From Chthonomonadales bacterium (GTDB lineage Bacteria; Armatimonadota; Chthonomonadetes; Chthonomonadales; CAJBBX01): a DNA stretch of 64,000 nt. The notes under the pieces are model-generated. The model searched no databases. It was not told the DNA's origin and saw only the letters and a list, made by a program, of their open reading frames with translations. The DNA lies in assembly GCA_020849275.1 (NCBI GenBank), contig JADLGO010000011.1:1-64000 (forward strand), given 5' to 3'. A program made the position numbers and the translations under genes. Below are positions 39,536 to 49,339 of this stretch, in pieces; position 1 is the first letter of the stretch, and every line of letters begins with the position of its first letter.

Positions 39536-40498
39536 ATGGAGGAGCTCGTGACGGCGGCTTGCAGCGCGATGGCCACCCGCTTCGAGATCGCCCTGTGGGG
39601 CGGGGCTCCGGCCAACCTGCGCGGGACGGCCGCCGAGGCGCTCGCGGAGATCGAGCGGCTCGAGGCGCAGCTCAGCGCCTTCCGTCCGGACAGCGACATC
39701 GCCGACATCAACGCGCGCGCGGCTCGCGAGCCGGTGGTCGTGGAGCCGCGCCTCTTCGCGCTGCTCCAGCGCGCCGCCGAGATCACCCACGAGACCGGCG
39801 GAGCGTTCGACATCACGGTCGGGCCTCTGCTTCGGGCCTGGGGGTTCGCGGGAGGGAGCGGCGCGCCGCCCGATCCCGCCGCGCTCGCCGCGGCCCGAGC
39901 CGCGACGGGCATGGGGCTCGTCATGCTCGACGCCGACACGTGGACCGTGCGGTTCGCGCGCGAGGGCGTGGCGCTCGACCTGGGCGCGATCGGCAAGGGC
40001 TATGCCATCGAGCGCGCCGCGGGCGTTGTGCGCGGTGCCGGGGTGGGCGGCGCGCTACTGCACGGCGGCACGAGCACCGTACAGGCGGTGGGCGGCAGGC
40101 CCGACGGCACCGCGTGGCCCGTCGCCATCGCCGATCCCGCTCGCGCCGGCGAGAGGATCCGGGTGGTGCAGTTGCGCGACTCGGCGCTGTCGGTCTCTGC
40201 GCCGCACGGTAAGTGGTTCACGCAGGACGGCCAGATGCTCGGGCACGTCCTGGACCCCCGACGCGGCGCGCCGATGCGCGGCGCGTCGCTGGCGGCGGTG
40301 ATGGGCGTGTCCGCCATAGACAGCGACGCGTTGTCGACCGGGCTGCTCGTGCTCGGCCCCTCCTTCCTGGAGCGGCTCCGCTCGCTGCCGGGCGTCGCCG
40401 GCCTCCTGGTGCTCGAGGGGCCCGACGGCTCGCCACGCGTGGTCGAGACGCCCGGACCGCTTGACGCCTTCGGCGCGCACGGGTATACTAAAACCTGA
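39536..40498 (+). CDS. apbE: FAD:protein FMN transferase (ApbE family)
   Basis: 320 residues. ApbE hallmarks: ATRFEIALWG start strand, AFRPDSDIADIN, GGAFDITVGPLLRAWGF, the LDLGAIGKGYAIE magnesium/FAD site, HGGTSTVQAVG, and GHVLDPRRG. Transfers FMN to a Thr/Ser of target flavoproteins such as Rnf/Nqr subunits. AGGAGGTGAGCG precedes the ATG. No signal or lipobox, so this copy appears cytoplasmic, which is less usual. No flavinylated target is evident nearby. Confidence 0.92.
   Translation: MEELVTAACSAMATRFEIALWGGAPANLRGTAAEALAEIERLEAQLSAFRPDSDIADINARAAREPVVVEPRLFALLQRAAEITHETGGAFDITVGPLLRAWGFAGGSGAPPDPAALAAARAATGMGLVMLDADTWTVRFAREGVALDLGAIGKGYAIERAAGVVRGAGVGGALLHGGTSTVQAVGGRPDGTAWPVAIADPARAGERIRVVQLRDSALSVSAPHGKWFTQDGQMLGHVLDPRRGAPMRGASLAAVMGVSAIDSDALSTGLLVLGPSFLERLRSLPGVAGLLVLEGPDGSPRVVETPGPLDAFGAHGYTKT
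40461..40489 (+). promoter_or_regulatory. Promoter of the carbonic anhydrase gene, inside the end of apbE
   Basis: TTGACG (40461-40466), 17-bp spacer, TATACT (40484-40489). It lies within the last 38 bp of apbE, giving a leader of about 75 nt. Confidence 0.72.
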
Positions 40499-40571
40499 GC
40501 GAGTCGACCGATCAAGTCATGTATTGACGCTCAGCGCCGCGCCGCGCGATGGGCAGGGAGGGATTTCACCC

Positions 40572-41072
40572 ATGAGCGTGATAGACGAGACCCTTAAGGC
40601 AAACGAGCGCTACGCCGCCGGCTTCGCTCTGGCCGGACTGCCCATGCCGCCGGGACGGCATCTTGCCGTCGTGGCGTGCATGGACGCCCGGCTGACGGTG
40701 GAGGAGATGCTCGGACTGAAGACTGGCGACGCGCACGTCATTCGCAACGCGGGGGCGTATGTCACGGACGACGTGCTGCGCTCGCTGGTGATCTCGCAAC
40801 GCCTGCTGGGCACGCGCGAGGTCGCCATCATCAGCCACACCGACTGCGGGATGCTCACCTTCAAGGGCGATGAGCTACGCGATCGGCTGGAGAAGGAGAC
40901 CGGCGCGTCGCCAGTGACGCCCGTGGCGTTCCACGAGTTCTCCGATCTCGACGGCAACGTGCGCGAGGGGATCCGGCGCGTACGATCCTACCCGTGGACC
41001 CCGAGCTCCATCCTGGTTCGCGGCTTCGTGTACGACGTTAAGAGCGGGAAGCTGCGCGAGGTGACCGCCTGA
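40572..41072 (+). CDS. Beta-class carbonic anhydrase
   Basis: 166 residues, small clade. Zinc ligands Cys36 (CMDAR, with the Asp38/Arg40 dyad), His89 and Cys92 in SHTDCGM. VIRNAGAYVTDDVLRSL is the conserved substrate-side helix. Interconverts CO2 and bicarbonate in the cytoplasm. GGAGGG lies 9 nt before ATG. Own promoter inside apbE, so it can be expressed independently. Confidence 0.93.
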   Translation: MSVIDETLKANERYAAGFALAGLPMPPGRHLAVVACMDARLTVEEMLGLKTGDAHVIRNAGAYVTDDVLRSLVISQRLLGTREVAIISHTDCGMLTFKGDELRDRLEKETGASPVTPVAFHEFSDLDGNVREGIRRVRSYPWTPSSILVRGFVYDVKSGKLREVTA

Positions 41073-41091
41073 ACGCCGCACGCGGCGCGCG

Positions 41092-41121
41092 TTGACACGG
41101 GCCCTCCCGCCCGGCGATAAT
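41092..41121 (+). promoter_or_regulatory. Promoter of the WecG/TagA-type gene
   Basis: TTGACA (41092-41097), 18-bp spacer, GATAAT (41116-41121). GGGAGG lies just behind, with the ATG at 41140; the short leader means transcription starts almost at the ribosome site. Confidence 0.75.
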
Positions 41122-41139
41122 GAGGGTGGGAGGACGACG

Positions 41140-41895
41140 ATGGCGGCAACCCCGCGGCCCTCCGCGGACCGAGTGCAGTTGCACGGGCTGGGTGTCGACC
41201 GCGTGACGATGGACGACACCCTCGCGCTGATTGACGCCTTTGTGCGCGAGGGCGGGCCCCACCACATCGTCACCCTCGATTCCTCGATGTGCGTGACAGC
41301 GCGCGCCGACGCGGAGTTGCGCGAGATCGTGCGGGCGGCCGAGTTGGTGACGCCGGACAGCGTCGGCGTGCTCTGGGCCTGCCGCCGGGCCGGGTGCCCG
41401 CTGCCGGAGCAGGTGTCGGGCGTAGACATCGTCGACCGCCTGTGCGCGCGCTCCGCTGAGCGGGGCCACCGGCTCTTCTTCCTGGGCGGCGCGCCGGGCG
41501 TGGCGGAGGACGCGGCGAAGCGCATGGCCACGCGCTTTCCGGGCTGTCAGGTCGTGGGAACGCGCGACGGCTACTTCCGGCCGGAGGAGGAGGCGGGGGT
41601 GCTGGAGGCCATCGGCCATGCCCGCCCGGACGTGCTCTGCGTGGCGATGGGGATCCCGCGGCAGGAGAAGTGGATCGCGCGCAACCGCGACCGCCTGTGC
41701 GTTCCCGTCCTGATCGGAGTCGGCGGAACGCTTGACGTCGCCTCCGGGCGCGTGAGCCGGGCGCCTCGCTGGGTGCGGCGCGCCAACGCGGAGTGGCTGT
41801 ACCGCCTGCTACGCAACCCGCGCAAGCTGGTGAAGGCGCTGACGCTCCCGCGCTTCGCGTGGATGACGCTGCGGGCGCCGCGAGCGCGGCCGTAG
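41140..41895 (+). CDS. WecG/TagA/CpsF family glycosyltransferase
   Basis: 251 residues. Motifs: HIVTLDSSM, ELVTPDSVGVLWACRRAG (conserved Asp), LFFLGGAPGVAEDAAKRM, CVAMGIPRQEKWI, and GVGGTLDVASGRVSRAPRWVRRANAEWLYRL. Members transfer N-acetylmannosamine-type sugars to undecaprenyl-linked GlcNAc (teichoic acids or enterobacterial common antigen). GGGAGG lies 6 nt before ATG. No other polymer-synthesis gene is adjacent, so the polymer is unknown. Confidence 0.92.
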   Translation: MAATPRPSADRVQLHGLGVDRVTMDDTLALIDAFVREGGPHHIVTLDSSMCVTARADAELREIVRAAELVTPDSVGVLWACRRAGCPLPEQVSGVDIVDRLCARSAERGHRLFFLGGAPGVAEDAAKRMATRFPGCQVVGTRDGYFRPEEEAGVLEAIGHARPDVLCVAMGIPRQEKWIARNRDRLCVPVLIGVGGTLDVASGRVSRAPRWVRRANAEWLYRLLRNPRKLVKALTLPRFAWMTLRAPRARP

Positions 41896-41925
41896 CCCGC
41901 GCGTCCATCGGCACGACCCGCACGA

Positions 41926-41956
41926 AACGGCCCGCCCTCGACGAGGGCGGGCCGTT
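41926..41956. terminator. 14-bp hairpin between convergent genes
   Basis: AACGGCCCGCCCTC (41926-41939) pairs with 41943-41956 around GAC. Symmetrical, so usable from either side; on the rightward strand it is followed by a TTCT-containing tail. Confidence 0.72.
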
Positions 41957-41975
41957 CTGCTCGCGTCAGCCAGGA

Positions 41976-42236
41976 TCACTCGCTCCGACGCGTCACGTTG
42001 CGGCCGGCGGTGCCTTCCTTCTCGCGAAGCTTGCGCACCGCCTCCGCGTAGTCGGGAGACACCTGCCGGTTCGGCCCGCGCTTCGCCTGGGCCTCGGGAG
42101 AAGTCCACTCCGCGGCGGCCCGCTTCTCCATCTGCATCGGCCGAATCCAGAACACGTAGCCCAGGATGGCGACCAGGACGACCGCGATGACGACGACCGG
42201 TAGCGGGTTGATCTCTTTCTGGCTCAGGTTCGCCAT
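41976..42236 (-). CDS. Small single-pass membrane protein
   Basis: 86 residues. One transmembrane helix (VVVIAVVLVAILGYVFWI, about 14-31), then a charged tail with a helical end (DYAEAVRKLREKEG). Lies 27 bp behind the pseudopilin gene on the same strand and is probably co-transcribed, which suggests an accessory role in the pseudopilus or secretion system. No family recognised. Confidence 0.72.
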   Translation of the reverse strand: MANLSQKEINPLPVVVIAVVLVAILGYVFWIRPMQMEKRAAAEWTSPEAQAKRGPNRQVSPDYAEAVRKLREKEGTAGRNVTRRSE

Positions 42237-42263
42237 GACAACCCCCGGAACTCGATGCGGTCG

Positions 42264-43070
<807 letters not shown>

Positions 43071-43356
43071 ACGAGTCGTTGCTCCTTTCGAGACAGACGG
43101 GCTCGGTGCGACGGGGCACCGGCCATGCCGTGCAACCGCTTCGAGTTCGCGCGCGTTCGGTGGGGCCATCTGGGCGCGCGGGCTGTCGGGGCGCCAGGGC
43201 CGAGGAGGACTGCGCCGCGCACGGCGCGAACCGATTGAGATGGCGCCAAGCTACGCCTGTGCCCTCTCCGGTCCGGCCACCCACGGCGAGCGGACGCCAC
43301 GCTCAGTTTAGCATGACTCATTTGCGCTGTCAATGCTACGTTGTGGGCTGTGTAAC

Positions 43357-43401
43357 TGCTCAGCGAATATGTCCGAGGTTATTGCTCAGGGACTTTGTCC
43401 G
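43357..43401 (+). repeat. Two imperfect direct repeats at the edge of a transposase relic
   Basis: TGCTCAGCGAATATGTCCG (43357-43375) and TGCTCAGGGACTTTGTCCG (43383-43401) match at 16 of 19 positions, 26 bp apart. Repeated end motifs of this kind are the transposase-binding sites of many insertion sequences; this is probably the left end. Confidence 0.5.
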
Positions 43402-43414
43402 CATGCTTATGGGT

Positions 43415-43700
43415 ATGGCGACGATCACATTGAGCGTCAGACAGCAGCGGCGATCTGAGCTGCTAACGACGGTAGCGTCTGGTGGCATCCAGGTTGGAGA
43501 GGCTGCGGCGCTGCCGGGGTAAGGGGAACGGCAGGCACACTGCGCCGCCCGGGGGCTGAGGGACGAGGGCTGGGGAGCGTGGTCTGGGGGAGCGCGGGTC
43601 GACGCCCGCGCCACAGGAGGCCGGATGCGGTCCGTTCGCGGTTGGCCGAACCGACGGCTCGATAGGGCGCGGGACGACACCGCTGCGGCCCGCTGCCGGC
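43415..43700 (+). pseudogene. Decayed insertion-sequence transposase fragment (ISNCY / integrase-catalytic type N-terminus)
   Basis: The frame from ATG 43415 reads MATITLSVRQQRRSELLTT, then VASGGIQVGEAAALPG and a stop at 43520-43522. This matches the N-terminal helix-turn-helix of a transposase family whose intact members continue with a second helix-turn-helix and LRDEG...NRRLD. In another frame further on, LRDEGWGAW and GWPNRRLDRARDD occur between about 43553 and 43680, so the gene is broken by frameshifts and truncated with no DDE domain left. The rest of 43071-43356 and 43701-43900 shows no gene. Confidence 0.6.
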
Positions 43701-43900
43701 CGCGGCCTCCTGGCGGTGTGACGCCTCTGATGTGGCCGGACAGGCTTGCCTGCTGTCCGTCACGGTGGGACGGGTGGGGCCCGACCGCCCGAGGGTCTCC
43801 CGAGCCGCCGGCGCGGCGGCAGGAATGACCGGCGCCGACCACGAAAGGGCGGCCGGAGCGAGCCAGGCGAAGGCGAGCGCGGGTGACGCGGGAGGCAGTC

Positions 43901-45496
43901 ATGCAGGACGGTCGTGCGACGCGCGGCATCGTTGTCGCGCGCGGAGGCGTGGCGGCGGCCTCGCAACCGCTCGCGGTCTCCGCGGCGCTCGCGATCCTTG
44001 CCCACGGCGGGACCTGTGCCGACGCGGCGATCGCCGCCTCGGCGGTCCTCACGGTGGTCGAGCCCTACGCCAGCCACATCGGCGGCGATGCGTTCGTCGT
44101 TTACTACGACGCGGACGCTCGGGCTACGACGGCCTTCAACGGCTCCGGCACGGCTCCCGCGCTTGCCTGCGCCGGCGCGTTCCCCGACGGTATACCGGAC
44201 CGCGGCCCGAGCGCCGCGAGCGTGCCGGGGATCGTCGACCTGTGGTTCACCCTTCACGAGCGCTTCGGCTCCTTCCCGGTCGAGACGCTCCTCGCCCCGG
44301 CCATCAGCTACGCAGGTGAGGGTTTCCCGGCGGGCCACCGGTACTCGCGTGTTTTCGCCGCGGCCGCAGCCTCTCCGGGAGACCCGTGGGTGGCCCGCGC
44401 CCTTCCCGTGCTGGGCGGTGGCACGCCGACCCCCCGGCCAGGCGAGCGCGTTGTGCAACCCGACCTCGCCCGCACCATGGCCGAAGTGGCGCATGGCGGC
44501 CGGGCCGCGTTCTATGAGGGCCCCGTGGCGGAGCGTATTGAAGCGTTCTGCAAGGCCAACGGCGGCCTCATAGGCCGCGAGGACCTTGCGGCCCACCGCA
44601 CGGAGGTGCGGGAGCCGCTGCGCGTGGATTACCGCGGCTACACCGTGCACGGCCAGCCTCCAGTCTCGCAGGGCGTGATCCTCCTTGAGGAACTGAACCT
44701 CGTGGAGCGCTTTCCGCTGGCCGCCATGCAGCCGGCGAGCGCCGACGCCGTGCACGTGATGGTGGAAGCCAAGAAGCTGGCGTTCGCCGATCGGTACGCG
44801 AACCTCGGCGATCCTCGGTGCGTTGCGGTGCCCATCGCCGAGTTGCTCTCGAAGGAGCACGCGGCGCGGCGGGCGTGCAGGATCGACATGTCGAGGGCCG
44901 GACCGTCCGCCCTCGCTGCGGACGAAGGCCGCGACACGACGTACTTCTGCGTGGTCGACGGCAGGGGCAACGCGATCAGCTTCATCCAGAGCGTCTTCTG
45001 GGCCTTCGGCTCGGGCGTCGTTGTCGATGGGACGGGGATCCTCCTGAACAACCGCATGACGGGCTTCTCGATGGACCCCGCAAGCCCGAACGCCCTGGCT
45101 CCGGGCAGACGGCCCGTTCACACGCTCAATGCCTATGTGGTTACTCGCGACGACGAGCTGGTGTGGGTCGGCGGGACGCCCGGCGGCAACGTGCAGGTGC
45201 AGAGCAACCTGCAGGTGCTGTGCAACGTGATCGACTTTGGCATGGATCCCCAGCGCGCCGTCGAGGCGCCACGATGGCAGCATTCCGACGAGGGCGGCGC
45301 AACCGGCGTGCTCGAGATCGAGGCTCGGATCGATCCTGGCGTGGTCGCGGAGTTGCGCCGGCGCGGCCACGACGTGCGCTCCGTTGGACCGTGGTCGCAC
45401 GGCAGCAGCTACCAGCTCATCTGGCGAGATCGCGAGACGGGCAGCTACCACGCTGGCTCGGACCCACGCTGCGACGGCCATGCAGCCGGTTTCTGA
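43901..45496 (+). CDS. Gamma-glutamyltransferase family protein
   Basis: 531 residues. N-terminal nucleophile fold: ASQPLAVSAALAILAHGGTCADAAIAA, EPYASHIGGDAFVVYYD, and the autocleavage/catalytic threonine in GRDTTYFCVVDGRGNAISF (Thr346). Large subunit before it, small subunit after (NNRMTGFSM, PNALAPGRRPVHTLN, GGTPGGNVQVQ). The GG doublet of the oxyanion loop is replaced by GGTPGGN here, as in GGT-like cephalosporin acylase or CapD relatives. No signal peptide seen, so probably cytoplasmic. ATG 43901 is preferred because GGAGG lies 5 nt upstream; GTG 43883 is possible. Confidence 0.9.
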   Translation: MQDGRATRGIVVARGGVAAASQPLAVSAALAILAHGGTCADAAIAASAVLTVVEPYASHIGGDAFVVYYDADARATTAFNGSGTAPALACAGAFPDGIPDRGPSAASVPGIVDLWFTLHERFGSFPVETLLAPAISYAGEGFPAGHRYSRVFAAAAASPGDPWVARALPVLGGGTPTPRPGERVVQPDLARTMAEVAHGGRAAFYEGPVAERIEAFCKANGGLIGREDLAAHRTEVREPLRVDYRGYTVHGQPPVSQGVILLEELNLVERFPLAAMQPASADAVHVMVEAKKLAFADRYANLGDPRCVAVPIAELLSKEHAARRACRIDMSRAGPSALAADEGRDTTYFCVVDGRGNAISFIQSVFWAFGSGVVVDGTGILLNNRMTGFSMDPASPNALAPGRRPVHTLNAYVVTRDDELVWVGGTPGGNVQVQSNLQVLCNVIDFGMDPQRAVEAPRWQHSDEGGATGVLEIEARIDPGVVAELRRRGHDVRSVGPWSHGSSYQLIWRDRETGSYHAGSDPRCDGHAAGF

Positions 45497-45964
45497 GCGC
45501 TGAGTACACTTGCAGAGGCCTCTCCATGCAGTCTCCTCGATGCCGCCGGGAGGCGCCCGAGGGCGCCGCGTTCCGCCGCCACGGCCGCGCGGCAACGGGC
45601 ATCGTGCCGACCACCGACCGATGACCAGCCGCCTGCGCCCCTCGCCAGTACCGCACGTGCGCCAGCGCGCGCGAACGCGACCGCGACCGGGGCGCGTCCG
45701 AGCGCGCTGGCGCCGGTCCAGGCGCCGTTCGGGATCGTGCTGCCCCTGGTGGCCATCGTTGGTGGCCTGACCGCCGCGCCATGCGCGTGCTGGGCGGCGC
45801 GCTCGTGGTCACGCCGCTCACCTCCCGCCAGGGTCGGGCCGCGTGTCACGTCGCGCGCCAGGGAGCGTCCTAATAGGATGGAGGGAGCCCGCGCGACCCG
45901 CCTAACGATGGGGCGGTCGCGGGCACCGCTGAGCCCTCACCCTCCAGGGGAGGGACCTACCACC
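45497..45964. other. About 470 bp without a supported gene
   Basis: The plus-strand frame around 45620-45770 reads DDQPPAPLAS and then a hydrophobic FGIVLPLVAIVGGL, and a neighbouring frame continues MRVLGGALVVTPLTS. This may be a broken membrane-protein remnant. No start with a ribosome site and no promoter could be assigned. Confidence 0.4.
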
Positions 45965-47269
45965 ATGAAACTGCGAGTGTGCACGCTCTACCGAGGAGCC
46001 GCCTCGCGGCTGCTGCTGGCGGGCGCGCTTTCGATCGCTCTGACCCTCTCGTCGAGCGGCCTCGCCCAGCGGCGAGGGCCCGGAGACCGCACCGGCGGCG
46101 GCAGCCCGCCGCGGCGCGAGTCTCCGCCGCCGGCGCGCGAGGAACCGCCGAAGCGGGAATCCGCGCCTCCCACGCGCACGGACCCCGCCCCCCGTCGCGA
46201 CGTGAGCCCGCCGGCCCCGGATCCGGCGCCGCGGCGTGACGTTGCCCCGCCGCCCGACCCGACGCCGCGTCGGGAGATCGGCGATCGGTCGGGCCCCGGC
46301 GACCGCACCGGCCCGACCCGGCGCGAGAGCGCGCCGCCGCCCGATGGCGACCGCGCGCCAACCACGGCCCCACGGCGCGGCGGCGACGACCGCGCCGGAC
46401 CGGCTCCGGATCGGCCTGCTGGCCCCGACGACCCGGGCCGGCTCCCTGGCACGCGATACGCGCCACAGCCGACGCGCGACCGCGGCGGCAACGGCAGCCG
46501 TCCGACCGACCCGAGCCCGGCGCCCAGCCGTGACCGGGCGCTCGACCTCTTCACACGCTCGGCCGAGGGGCGGCGCTACCAGAACGGCATCGCGCTGCGT
46601 CCCGGCGCCTACGTGCCTCGGGAGCCGGTGCGCCACTACTTCGACTCGGGCTGGAGCTTCTACCCTTACTACGGCCCATCGTATGAGGCCGGGGAGGTCT
46701 ACCGCTCCCCGTACGGGTACTTCGGGAGCGTGCCGCCCTACATCTACCGCGCGCACACCTACTACCGGCCGCCGACCGTGGTCTACGTCGAGGTCCCGGT
46801 CTACCGCAACCGCGTGTCCGTTGGCTTCCGCGACGACGACAGCGACTACTACCTGGCCGACCCCGACTACCTCTACGAGCAGGAGCGCGTGGACCCCGAC
46901 GTGCGGCGCGCTCTTGACGACCTCGAAGAGGCGTTCGAGCGCGCCAACATCGGCCTGCTGGTTCCCTTGACCGATCCGGCCGTGCGCATCGCTGTGCTGG
47001 AGGGCGGCGCCTACCAATACACGCTGAGCGCAAGCGACTACCTCGACATGACGCGCGATATGCTGCGCAACGTCGACACGGTGGAGTTCCACCTCACGCG
47101 CGTGCGGCGCCGGGCCTCGGGCGTCTACGTCGCCTCGGGCCGCCACGTGTATCGCACGGGCAGCGGCGTCCGGCGCACCGTCTACGTGAGTTTCGCGCTC
47201 GAGCGCGTGCTCGGGCGCTGGGTCATCACGCAGGTTGGGTACGCGCCCGAGCGCCTGGACGATCGGTAG
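45965..47269 (+). CDS. Secreted protein with a long Pro/Arg-rich repeat region
   Basis: 434 residues. Signal peptide 1-35 (SSSGLA before QRR). Residues about 36-195 are low-complexity Pro/Arg/Asp with a repeating PAPRRDV / PTRRESAPP unit, likely a disordered wall-spanning or polyanion-binding stretch. Then a Tyr-rich segment (SFYPYYGPSYEAGEVYRSPYGYFG) and a C-terminal globular domain (DPDVRRALDDLEEAFERANIG onwards) that ends in YVSFALERVLGRWVITQVG. GGGAGGG lies 10 nt before ATG. No family recognised. Confidence 0.75.
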   Translation: MKLRVCTLYRGAASRLLLAGALSIALTLSSSGLAQRRGPGDRTGGGSPPRRESPPPAREEPPKRESAPPTRTDPAPRRDVSPPAPDPAPRRDVAPPPDPTPRREIGDRSGPGDRTGPTRRESAPPPDGDRAPTTAPRRGGDDRAGPAPDRPAGPDDPGRLPGTRYAPQPTRDRGGNGSRPTDPSPAPSRDRALDLFTRSAEGRRYQNGIALRPGAYVPREPVRHYFDSGWSFYPYYGPSYEAGEVYRSPYGYFGSVPPYIYRAHTYYRPPTVVYVEVPVYRNRVSVGFRDDDSDYYLADPDYLYEQERVDPDVRRALDDLEEAFERANIGLLVPLTDPAVRIAVLEGGAYQYTLSASDYLDMTRDMLRNVDTVEFHLTRVRRRASGVYVASGRHVYRTGSGVRRTVYVSFALERVLGRWVITQVGYAPERLDDR

Positions 47270-47288
47270 ACCGCGCGCGGGGATCCCT

Positions 47289-47320
47289 GGCCGGGCGGCT
47301 CTCGATGGGGCCGCCCGGCC
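47289..47320 (+). terminator. 11-bp hairpin between the Pro/Arg-rich protein and GH15 genes
   Basis: GGCCGGGCGGC (47289-47299) pairs with 47310-47320 around a 10-nt loop, 19 bp past the stop. No T-run. Confidence 0.55.
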
Positions 47321-47349
47321 TTCGCTCGCCAGGGAGGAAGGCAGACCCA

Positions 47350-49329
47350 ATGCCACGTGATCTTGTCCTCGGCAACGGCTCGCTGCTCGCGGCCTTCGAC
47401 CGCGACCTGTCGCTGCGCGACCTCTACTGGCCCCTCGTCGGGATGCCCAACCATCTGTCAGGGCACTACGCGCGCCTCGGCGTGTGGGTGGATGGCCGCT
47501 TCGCCTGGTCCGCCGACCCCACCTGGGAGCGAACGCCGGAGTACCTGCCGGGAACGCTGGTGACCAACGCGACGCTTCACTCGGCCGAGCTGGGAATCCG
47601 ACTCACGGTGCAGGACTGCGTCTACCATCGCGCCGACATCCTGCTGCGCCGCTTCGGCATCGAGGACCTGGCTGGACGGGGGCGCGAGGTGCGGCTGTTC
47701 CTCGGCAACGACCTGCATATCGCCGAGACCGATATCGGTGACACCGCGTTCTATGACCCGTTCGCCGACGCCGTGATCCACTACAAGCGCTCGTTCTACT
47801 TCCTGGCGGGCGGAGCGGGCCCCGAGGGCGGCCTCCATCAGTATGCCACCGGCATCAAGGGCTTTGGCGGCGCGGAGGGGACGTGGCGCGACGCCGAGGA
47901 CGGCGAGCTCTCCGGGAACGCGGTGGCGCAGGGCTCAGTCGATTCGGTGATCAGCGTGCGTGCGCTCCTCGATCCGCACGGCAGGGCGGAGGCTCGCGCC
48001 TGGCTGTGTGCCGGACCCGACCATGGGACGGTGCGCCGTCTGCACACGATGGCCGCGGGTCGCTTCAATACACTCCTGCAGAACACGCGTCACTACTGGA
48101 TGGCATGGTCGGACCGCGATCAGGAGCGCGTCTCGCGGCTTCCTCCGGCCGTGGCCGCCCTCTTTCGGCGCAGCCTGCTCGTGATGCGCACGAACATCGA
48201 CAGGCGAGGCGCGATCATCGCCGCCAACGACTCGGATATCATGCAGACGGCGCGCGCGCACTACTCGTACATGTGGCCGCGCGACGGCGCCCTCGTGGCC
48301 GACGCGCTCGATCGGTTGGGCTTTGAGGACATCTCCCGGCGCTTCTTCCTCTTTTGCGGGCGCGTGCTGCCGAAGGACCGCGCCGTGCTCCTGCACAAGT
48401 ACAGCGCCGACGGCTCGTGGGGAGCCACCTGGCACCCCTGGGTGGTCCAGGGCATGCACGAGGTGCCCTTTCAGGAGGACAGCACCGCGCTCGTGCTCTG
48501 GGCACTGTGGCGGCACTACGAGCGCTGCCGCGACCTGGAGTTCGTCGAGTCGGTCTACGACGAGATGGTGCTGCCCTGCGCCGACTTCATCGCGGAGCAC
48601 CGGGACCCCGCGACGGGGCTGCCGCTGCCCTCTTACGACCTCTGGGAGGAGCGGCGCGGGGTCCATGCCTACACGTGCGCTACCGTGCACGCGGCGCTGA
48701 CGGCCGCCGCCAACCTCTCGGCCGTGTTTGAGGATGGCCACGCCGAGCGCTATCGCGAGGCCGCACAGGCCGTGCGCAAGGGCATGGAGGAGCATCTGTG
48801 GGACGCCGAGGCGAACCGGTTCGCCCGCCGTCTGATCCTGTCCGATCCGGGCTCGACGGCCGCCATCGAGCGCGACCTGACCATCGACAGCGCGCTGTAC
48901 GGGCTCTTCGCCTTCGGGGCATTTGGGGCCGACGACCCGCGTATCCAGTCCACGATGCGCGCGTTCATCACGCGGCTCTGGGTGCAGTCCGATGTCGGCG
49001 GGATGGCAAGGTACGAGGGCGATTACTACTTCCGGCGCAGTGAGGACACCGGCCGCGTACCCGGCAACCCGTGGCTCATCTGCACGCTCTGGGCCGCCCA
49101 GTGGTTCGTGGCTCAGGCGCACAGCGTGGAGGAGCTCGTGCCCGCGATGGAGCTGCTGATGTGGGCCTGCCGCCACGCCCTACCCTCCGGCGTGCTGCCC
49201 GAGCAGCTTCACCCGTACACGGGGGAGCCGTTGTCGGTGGCTCCGCTGACATGGAGCCACGCCGAGTTCGTCGCAACGGTGCTGGACTACCTGGATCGAC
49301 AGGACGCGCTGTCAGCGCGCCCCGTGTAG
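47350..49329 (+). CDS. GH15 family glucoamylase-like alpha-glucosidase
   Basis: 659 residues. N-terminal beta-sandwich (LVLGNGSLLAAFDRDLSLRDLYWP) then an (alpha/alpha)6 barrel with YMWPRDGALVADAL, GSWGATWHPWVVQ, YDLWEERRGVHAYT (general acid Glu) and LPEQLHPYTGEPLSVAPLTWSHAEF (general base Glu). No signal peptide, so it should act on intracellular oligosaccharides: glucan, trehalose-like or glucuronan substrates cannot be told apart by eye. GGAGG precedes ATG. Confidence 0.92.
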   Translation: MPRDLVLGNGSLLAAFDRDLSLRDLYWPLVGMPNHLSGHYARLGVWVDGRFAWSADPTWERTPEYLPGTLVTNATLHSAELGIRLTVQDCVYHRADILLRRFGIEDLAGRGREVRLFLGNDLHIAETDIGDTAFYDPFADAVIHYKRSFYFLAGGAGPEGGLHQYATGIKGFGGAEGTWRDAEDGELSGNAVAQGSVDSVISVRALLDPHGRAEARAWLCAGPDHGTVRRLHTMAAGRFNTLLQNTRHYWMAWSDRDQERVSRLPPAVAALFRRSLLVMRTNIDRRGAIIAANDSDIMQTARAHYSYMWPRDGALVADALDRLGFEDISRRFFLFCGRVLPKDRAVLLHKYSADGSWGATWHPWVVQGMHEVPFQEDSTALVLWALWRHYERCRDLEFVESVYDEMVLPCADFIAEHRDPATGLPLPSYDLWEERRGVHAYTCATVHAALTAAANLSAVFEDGHAERYREAAQAVRKGMEEHLWDAEANRFARRLILSDPGSTAAIERDLTIDSALYGLFAFGAFGADDPRIQSTMRAFITRLWVQSDVGGMARYEGDYYFRRSEDTGRVPGNPWLICTLWAAQWFVAQAHSVEELVPAMELLMWACRHALPSGVLPEQLHPYTGEPLSVAPLTWSHAEFVATVLDYLDRQDALSARPV

Positions 49330-49339
49330 CACGACGGGC

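Noticed and set aside
43760-45595. 611-codon minus-strand frame opposite the gamma-glutamyltransferase
   Set aside because: Shadow frame. The plus strand contains the autocleavage threonine motif and a good ribosome site.
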